A stretch of 64,000 nt of DNA from Cordilura impudica (Eukaryota > Arthropoda > Insecta > Diptera > Scathophagidae), in the NCBI GenBank assembly GCA_963682025.1, contig OY821517.1, forward strand, positions 48,917,441 through 48,981,440, in the 5' to 3' direction. The position numbers and the translations under genes were made by a program. The notes under the pieces are model-generated. The model had not been told where the DNA came from. It saw only the letters and a program-made list of their open reading frames with translations, and searched no databases. Positions 56,606 through 64,000 of the stretch are shown here, one piece after another; positions within the stretch are counted from its first letter, which is position 1; each line of letters opens with the position of its first letter.

Positions 56606-58130
56606 ATAGTATCTTTAATTATTTAAATAAATGCAGTTTAGGACCAACAAAAAACGCTATTCATAAATAAAATTTGATGTTGTCTGGAAAAAATTTTTTT
56701 TTACGAAACCGCCAACAAATTTCCTACAATTATTTCAGAATATTATTTTCCAGAACTCAAAGAAGCGTTTCATCGAAATATGCGGAAAAATATTATGTAG
56801 TTAAACATATTTTAGTTTAAAATGCAGAGTTTTCGAAAAAAAAATATATACTTTATACCAGGATACGGCATGTGGGATGCATCAATTTTGCATTTCGACA
56901 AAAACCATCATCTTTTTTTTACCCATAGTCACCATTTAAAGTAGTTTTCTGATATTCACTTAAATAAATCTCAAAATTTGTTTACTTACGATTACAAAGC
57001 ATATTAAAGACCTCACCTAAAATGGTCATGATCGGACCTAGACCCCATGCAATAAGGCATGACAATCTCACACAAATTAAGTTAATATGCTCGTTTTCTA
57101 TAGCTATTAATCTCCTCATCCAGTGTGATTTGAACATTTGTGAGCCTATGATTGTGAGGATTCAATTTTGTGTAATAAAATTGCCCAAACAATGTCCAAG
57201 AGGAACGGAAAAGCGGAAAAATACTACGCTACACTGCATGTTAGCTGTATCTCTTACAGCCATTGAGAGTTTGTGGTAGCGACAAAATAACATGGTTGTA
57301 GGAGATCGGCGTATAAATGTGGCGGATAACGAAACAGCAACCTATTAATTCGACTGCTGCCCAAAGGGATAAATTTTCAACAGGGAAATGTTATTTTAAG
57401 ATTTGCGAACTCATTCCAAGTTCCCAACTTTCATTGCGCTCTAATAGATTACATCCGTTTGTAGTCTATTATCCAGTTGACCGTAAAACGCGTTACAGAG
57501 AAAATCGTTTATTAGTTGAACAAGCCGTATGTGGAATAAACTACCCATACAAGTCTTTCGTGACAGTAACAATCTACGCCCTCTTTCCTCTTTCCCATAA
57601 CCTATTTTCCTGAGATCAACACAATGCACTGCAATTGTAGAGTGCATCCTCTGAGTGTTGGTTAATAATTATAAAAAAAAAGTTCAGGGACTGAATTACA
57701 TTCATCAAGATATTAGGGCCGGATAATATCCGTCCAATTTTGTTGGATTACATCCAGCCTGGACAGGAGCGTATGGTCTATAGGCTAAGAAGCAACCATT
57801 AGTACCCGCGACACCAGCACCATTAGAAAATTGTAGCAATACTTTAATATCAGGTGTATTAAATAAATAAATAAATAAATATACAAAACGAAATGAAGTG
57901 AAGTGTTCATTATTGAGTTATCCCAGCACAAGATAATTTTTCTGATTTATTTTTAATGGAATTGATACAATTGGACTAATAAAATATTTTACACAATTCT
58001 TTTGTAGATACCTCTCATTGCCCATTGTGTCCATACTTAAAAAAAAACGCTCGTTGATATCCCATTTTTCACTGCCTAAATTTTAAATTGGCAGATAAGA
58101 ATATACTTGGTCTGATAGTTTTGTTTCCCC
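56606..58130. other. Noncoding DNA with a decayed family A relic
   Basis: 56860-57120 keeps family A order (AGGATACGGCATG, CACTTAAATAAATC, TGGTCATGATCGGACCTAGA, CCCCATGCAA) but is heavily diverged. Short frames at 57022-57613 have no recognisable similarity and are not supported as genes. Confidence 0.5.
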
Positions 58131-58133
58131 TAA

Positions 58134-58425
58134 AGGCATAGTTAGCCACACTTTGTTAAAATGTATCTGTGCCGTAAATGTAACGTTGGCATTTAGTGCA
58201 ATTATAGAACGTAAAAAACGAATCATGTTGCTGTGTAAAATTAACCAGACTTTATCAGCTGTTCACAAATTTCACGTACAAACGTAGCAAAAATCTATTT
58301 TCAACAGATTGGGACGTTCCGGTTATGTGACAGTTGAGTTCGGTAACTGCTCTAAATGCTTTTTCATGTAACAGAAAAAAACAGCTGACACGTTTGGTTA
58401 AAGTTACGTGTGGCTAACTAGGCCT
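58134..58425. mobile_element. PIF/Harbinger-like MITE with TAA target duplication
   Basis: Left AGGCATAGTTAGCCACAC, right (inverse) AGGCCTAGTTAGCCACAC; TAA at 58131-58133 and 58426-58428. 292 bp, noncoding. Confidence 0.85.
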
Positions 58426-58428
58426 TAA

Positions 58429-59578
58429 GACATATCAATTTGTTATTATTGCCAACTTATTTTGAGATTTGGGTGTAAAAAAAGCCACTTCCAATATATA
58501 ATGCGGAGTTTTGGTACGAGGGGACCTTCCGATACAGCACCATTCAACAGTGGATGAAAAACCGATTAACAAATTGATCGAATATTGAAAAGTAACCGTA
58601 CTTGTTCACTAACTTTTAATTCTGAATCATTAAATAAACATTGTTGTTGTGTTCTAAACAACGTATGAGATCAGTGTGTTTCTTTTCACCAGTTTTAACA
58701 ATCGTTACTCTCACTAACTCTTTCACTCTCTCTCAATCTCTTTGTCTTCATAATACCGGGCTAAACATGTTGTTTTTCTGTTTTATTGTAGCGTGGTTAC
58801 CTTTAACTTATACTACTCATTTGTTGGCATATGTATCAGTTTGTTTTGTTGATTTTTATTGACTCTCCAATTGTGTGTGTTACAGCTGAGATTTAATTTA
58901 AATACTTGATCATAAATTTCATCTATATATTTGTTAAATGCACACACGAGTCGAACTCTTTTTTTTCTCATACATATCAATTTCATTGTTCATTGACTAG
59001 TTTGATTGGTTGGTGGGTTAAAATTTTGTTCGTTTAATTATTAATGAGGGTCTGAGACTGAGAAATTTCATTAATGTTTCAATAAAGTTATAACAAATTC
59101 AATTGAAAAAAAGTGCCCACATACATTATACATATGTAAAAAAGAAAAGCAGCGCATAGAGAAAAAAACATCTTTTGAATATAAAATTAGTGTTTTTATT
59201 TTGTTTTAATTAAGCTTGTCTTAAATTTGTGTTACGTTCTGAAATTAAAAAATAATTTTAACTTAAAATTAATGTCAACGTCATCAAAGGTCGTTATTAA
59301 TGTGATATACGAAAGTTGAAATACGTCAACTAATGAAATTAAATTTATACGAGAAATTAATAGAGCTTTTTTTTTTATTAAATTATTACAATATTCAGTT
59401 GTGTAGTGTCATATTTTACACGTACTATATTTACTTGATTTAAATACAATATCAAATTGTTTATACATATATTCAGGATTTGTTTTCGCTTTGTTGTTGT
59501 ACGAGTATGTTCGTTCATATGAATAACATTTTACTTACACATAATTTCTACGTTGTTTTCATCATTCTATATTGTTTT
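58429..59578. other. AT-rich DNA without recognised genes
   Basis: Nothing supported; the small frame at 58641-58862 is hydrophobic but has no family landmarks. Confidence 0.5.
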
Positions 59579-61345
59579 TACCCTCAGTGGCAGAGGGTAT
59601 ATATAGGTTTGTCATTCTGCTTGTAATGCATCGGAATAAATTCCTGAGACCCCAAAACCATATATTTGCTTGATCATTATAACAAGGGAAGTTGATTTAG
59701 CGTTGTCCGTCTGTGGAAATCACTATCACGCCGTTCGTTTTTGTATAAAATCGTTTATTAACATCCCAAAGAAGTTGCTATTTAAAATCGGTCAAAGGGG
59801 TCACGAGTTATGAATGAAACTTTGAAAAAACTCTTGAAAAAATAAAAATTTTCAGTGTGTTTGTTGTTTTTCTTAAGATATGTTGTATATGTTGTAATTC
59901 TTCGTATTGTTGAAGTCATCACAGTTGTGTGTATATTAATACTGCAAAATAAATAAAAATAAAAATAAAAGTTAAAAATTGAAAACTAACACTGAAAAAT
60001 GAAAAACGAAAAATGAAAAATGGATAATGGAAAATGCAAAATTAAAAATTAAAAATTAAAAATTAAAAATTAAAAATTAAAAATTAAAAATTAAAAATTA
60101 AAAATTAAAAATTAAAAATTAAAAATTAAAAATTAAAAATTAAAAATTAAAAATTAAAAATTAAAAATTAAAAATTAAAAATTAAAAATTAAAAATTAAA
60201 AATTAAAAATTAAAAATTAAAAATTAAAAATTAAAAATTAAAAATTAAAAATTAAAAATTAAAAATTAAAAATTAAAAATCAAAAATTAAAAATTAAAAT
60301 TTAAAATTTTAAATTAAAAATGAAAAATGGAAAATTAAAAATGGAAAATGAAAAATTAAAAATGAGAAATGGAAAATGAAAAGTGAAAAATGAAAATTGA
60401 AAAATGAAAAATGAAAAATGAAAAGTGGAAAATGGAAAATGAAAAATGGAAAATGAAATATGGAAAATTAAAAATGAAAAATGTAATATGGAAAATGAAA
60501 AATGAAACATAAAAATTGGAAATTGAAAAATGGAAAATTAAAAATGAAAAATTGAAAATGAAAAATTAAAAATGGAAAATGAAGAATTAAAAATGGAAAA
60601 TGAAAAATGAAAAAATAATAATGTAAAATGAAAAATGGAAAATTAAAAATAAAAACTGGAAAATGAAAAATTAAAAATGGTAAGTGGAAAATGGAAAATG
60701 AAAACGAAAAATTAAAAACGGAAAATGGAAAATATAAAATGAAAATTTAAAATTGAAAAATGACAAATGAAAAATGGAAACTGGAAAATGAAAAATGAGA
60801 AATGGAAAATGAAAAATTAAAAGTGGAAAATGAAAAATGAAAAATTAAAATTTAAAATTAAAAAATTAAAAAAATAGAAATTAAAAATGGAAAGTGGAAA
60901 ATGAAAAGTGAAATATGAAAAATGGAAAATGAAAAATGGAAAAATGAAAAATGAAAACGAAAAATTAAAAACTGAAAATGAAATATGAAAATTTTAAATT
61001 GAAAAATGACAAATGAAAAATGGAAAATGCAAAATGAAAAATGGAAAATGTGAAATGTAAAATGAAAAATTTAAAGTGGAAAATGGAAAATTAAAAATTA
61101 AAAATTAAAATTTAAAATTTTTAGCCAAGAATCAGTTAATTTTTTTTTTTTTTTGAATTATCATGAATTATCTCAAAACTTTCATGAATTATCTTTTTTA
61201 TAACAAGGAATTATAATAGAAACTGGCCAACAAGAAAAGCAATTAACTTTAAATTTAATTGGTATTCGAAATTTAAATTTCAGTACCGACAACAGTTTTA
61301 AAGTGATAACCGTACCCAATATTGGTTGTAATATTGAGTTAAAAG
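59579..61345 (+). repeat. Family B GTCY repeat with array, lacking the 3' hairpin
   Basis: Starts TACCCTCAGTGGCAGAGGGT; 5' block to 59945; array to about 61115; then the shared 3' block (AAACTGGCCAACAAGAAAAG, ACCCAATATTGGTTGTAATA). It stops at about 61345, where a foldback fragment begins. Confidence 0.7.
59947..61115 (+). repeat. AAAAATT and AAAATGG simple array
   Basis: Near-perfect AAAAATT heptamers at about 60040-60290, degenerate GAAAAATGGAAAAT words after that. Confidence 0.93.
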
Positions 61346-61347
61346 CA

Positions 61348-61818
61348 GAGTTCAGAAAAAAACACACACTGAATAAAAAACTCGTACATATGTATATGCA
61401 AACAAACATAACTTAGACCAACACACACATATTTTTATTTTCATATCAATTATGTTTGTTTTTAAATTTTCTTCGTTGCCCAACACAACCATGACTGTGT
61501 TCGTTTTAATATTTCGTTATTTACACGAACATTTTTGTATCACGTACTTTTTGTTTCAATCACACATAAAGCACACATTTTTGAGTGTTGCTTTATTTGA
61601 AGTTCATGTTCTCGTAAGTGTACTGAAAAAATAAACAGAACATGTACAATAAACAGGTTCGAGTTCAGTTATATTTTAAGTCGTGTTGTGGCTCGTGTAG
61701 TAAGAAAAAACAGAACATGTACAATAAACAGGTTCGAGTTCAGTTATATTTTAAGTCGTGTTTAAAGTCGTGTTCAGTTATATTTTAAGTCGTGTTTAAA
61801 ATATAACTGAACTCGAAC
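61348..61818 (+). mobile_element. Shortened foldback-like element copy
   Basis: Starts CAGAGTTCAGAAAAAAACAC, as the outer end of the arm at 56605, and includes GACTGTGTTCGTTTTAATAT and the GTTCGAGTTCAGTTATATTT unit three times. It closes with a short inverted AAATATAACTGAACTCGAAC, so arms and middle have nearly collapsed. Confidence 0.65.
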
Positions 61819-61819
61819 C

Positions 61820-62540
61820 AAAAATATTTGACCTAGACCCATCTTTAATTATACCGATCGAATCAGAATCACTTTCTGAGTTGATTTAACAATGTCCGTC
61901 CGTCCGTCCGTCCGTCCGTCTGTGTGTCCATGTAAAGCTTGTAATCAAACTGCAGGTCGCAAATATGAATATATTTTGACGAAATTTGGTATATAAGCTT
62001 TTATCGGCCATGGGACGAACGCTATTGAAATTGGTGAGAATCGGTCCATGTTCAGACCTAGCCCCCATACAAATTACCCATATGAAATCGACATAAATTG
62101 CCATAAGATCCAAATTGTCATATAGATCTTACTCAAATTGGGTTTGTATGCGTTCATTACATCCACTAATGAGTAGTCCAAAAATGATCCCTTTGACCCC
62201 ATATAGAGCTGCTTCCCGATCTTCACTTAAATCTATTAAAAACAAAAATATTGCACTGATTCTTCTCAAATTTTGTTTGTACATATTTTTGCAAAATACA
62301 AGAGACTTTACCAAACATGATCAGGATCGGTCCATTTTTGGACCTAGTCCCTTTATAGATATAGCATCCGATATGAACTTTTTCATATCTGCAGCCAAAA
62401 AAATTAATAAAAATCCCACTCAAATTTGGTTTTTGCTTATTTTCAATGTCCAGTTAGTTGGGCCTAAGAGATAGGGTTTCTAAACGCATGGTATAGGGTA
62501 TCGTATAGTCGGTCTAGACCGACTATAATTTCTTTACTGT
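61820..62540 (+). repeat. Family A GTCY repeat, 5'-truncated copy
   Basis: Begins inside the family consensus at AAAAATATTTGACCTAGACC; GTCC x5 tract at 61893-61919; ends GTCGGTCTAGACCGACTATA, ATTTCTTTACTG. The first 80 bp of the family are missing at the foldback junction. Confidence 0.8.
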
Positions 62541-63265
62541 GATAGGAATTAATATATAAATTTGTATAATTTTACAAATTTTTTAGTAGTAATTTATAGT
62601 TGTAATTTTTTAGTTAGTAGACAAAAATCAGAGACCGTAGCAGTTTTACGTAAAAAAATTAAAATTTTAAGAATTATTTTTCATTCACTCAAAAAAAAAT
62701 TTTTTTTAACAGATTTTGCTATTGGAAAATAATAATATCAGTTTACAAGATAAAGAACATTTAAATGGTCATTTAAGCCCTTGTTAGATGATACCACTGA
62801 GCACCATTTATCACTTTGTTAAGGTATGAAGACACGATTTAGTCATAACAAGGCGAGTTACAAAATAAGGCTCTAACATTATTGGGAACACAACTAATTG
62901 GGAACACAACGCTAATATGGGTGCTTCCAGCAAATAGAATAAAATGTACTATAATTATGGTACAATTCGTCCTAGTTCAGTTATTTTAACTCCTTATCTT
63001 TGAAAAAAAAAGCCAATTGTATCAAATAAATTTATGTATATTGAGAAAGTTGTAACCATTACTTTTATAAAAAACAAATATTTATTTAAAAAAATCAATA
63101 TTTTGTTACGAAACCCTTGTGATCACATACGCTGTTTGGAATGGCTTACCAAGCCATTTTGTTTCGGTGTAGATATTATAAAAATTGCTTATCTTTAACA
63201 AACAAACTTTTGTGTTTACAACTTGCTGAAGGTCAAACAATAACAGTAATCGAATTGTGTATAAA
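62541..63265. other. AT-rich DNA without recognised genes
   Basis: No ORF or boundary recognised. Part may be 3' flank of the Tc1-like element. Confidence 0.45.
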
Positions 63266-63813
63266 TCATTGCTTGATGGGTAGAGCCGTGTACTTTGGAT
63301 GATCATCTTGCTGAAATATCCATGTTACCGGCATATTTTCGTCAACATAAGGCATAATTGTATCGTTTATGATTCTTCCATATTGAAACTTTTCCATAAA
63401 ACATTGAATTTTGTTCAGTGGTCCAACTCCACGGGACGGTAATGCAACCCAATTTGGCCGGGTGTACTTTGGGTCAAATTCTTTCGACTTTGGATCGCGA
63501 GAGAACCAATTAATTTTTGTTTCGTCCGAAAATAATTCTGTGTCCCATTTCACAGCGCTCCAATGGCGATATTTTCTTGCTAACCCTAGTCTCTTCTTTC
63601 GGTGACGCTTAGATAATAGTGACATCTTTCGGGAAATTTTTCCAAAGAGCTTAGCTTCTCGCAATCGTCGTTTTACTCGTAGTGCTTGATTTTCACCAAA
63701 GACTGCAACCCTAATCTCATTTGCGGAGTTATGCGATTTTTTTTCGACTCGCGGACAATTTTTGCATATTCTCGAGCTGTAGTAATTCGGCTTCTTTGTT
63801 TACGGACCACCAT
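63266..63813 (-). pseudogene. Tc1-like transposase, truncated and frameshifted
   Basis: From ATG 63813 the minus strand reads MVVRKQRSRITTAREYAKIV, an HTH region, to a stop near 63675; another frame then gives VKRRLREAKLFGKISRKMSL, LLSKRHRKKRLGLARKYRHW, FSDETKINWFSRD (first Asp) and MPVTWIFQQDDHPKYTALPI (second Asp). It stops at 63266 before the DLNPIE-type segment with the third acidic residue, which is absent. Order and wording fit Tc1-family proteins. Terminal repeats were not found. Confidence 0.8.
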
Positions 63814-64000
63814 CTTTTTAGTCGAATACATTTAACATGACGATTTAATTATTGGATACTATCGTTCCAAATTAGTTGAACGTAGCTGTATAGCCTAGCA
63901 AAGTAGTTAAATGTAACACTTTTTAATTGCGATATTCTCGCGATATCACGCTGATGTTTTGGAAAACGGTCAACAAATTTCAAACAAATCGCAAGAATTT

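Noticed and set aside
57022..57613. Two overlapping frames of 85-98 codons
   Set aside because: Start within a decayed family A repeat, no recognisable domain, no codon bias evident.
58641..58862. 73-codon hydrophobic frame, possible small membrane protein
   Set aside because: No family landmarks; T-rich DNA produces such frames by chance.

Overview
The window is nuclear DNA of a higher fly (Diptera), probably calyptrate or related; species not determined. Reasons: very AT-rich intergenic DNA, a recognisable fly Wsck receptor gene with a short GT-AG intron, a metazoan alkaline phosphatase exon, and repeats built around GTCC/GTCT tetranucleotides like the mini-me/DINE-1 type elements known from Diptera. 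Only two host genes are visible; almost everything else is transposable elements (TEs), many nested.

1-8.45 kb: a pile of non-LTR retrotransposons, probably inside an intron of the alkaline phosphatase gene. A Jockey-like LINE (minus strand) is split by a nearly complete CR1/L2-like LINE (2878-7538) with an uninterrupted endonuclease-reverse transcriptase ORF, next to the 3' end of a third LINE. 8.47-9.70 kb: last visible alkaline phosphatase exon, plus strand.

9.8-16.4 kb: non-autonomous Helitrons, a Helitron with helicase remnant, a MITE, a short insertion with a complete-looking hammerhead ribozyme core, a decayed RAG1/Transib-like transposase gene, and the GIY-YIG end of a Penelope-like element.

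16.4-31 kb: two GTCY repeat families (called A and B here) with very long AAAAATT / AAAATGG-type simple arrays, plus unassigned AT-rich DNA. 31.2-34 kb is unassigned.

34.3-41.1 kb: Helitron copies, then a long-inverted-repeat DNA transposon (35545-41089) whose right arm was invaded by a second RAG1/Transib-like element (37983-40594) with CACAGTG/CACTGTG ends; that element contains a Helitron, which contains a MITE.

41.3-45 kb: a decayed mariner-like transposase and then Wsck (minus strand, two exons), a WSC/fibronectin-III receptor with a pseudokinase domain. 45.7-49.7 kb: family A repeat split by a 5'-truncated CR1/L2-like LINE. 50.5-51.8 kb: a complete mariner-like transposon with intact ORF and TA duplication. 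53-64 kb: further MITEs, a foldback element, family A and B copies, and a truncated Tc1-like transposase at the right edge.

The two host genes have no evident functional link. The strongest points for follow-up are the Transib-like element with recombination-signal-like ends and a co-amplified Helitron, the hammerhead ribozyme motif, the long-inverted-repeat transposon and the intact mariner-like element.
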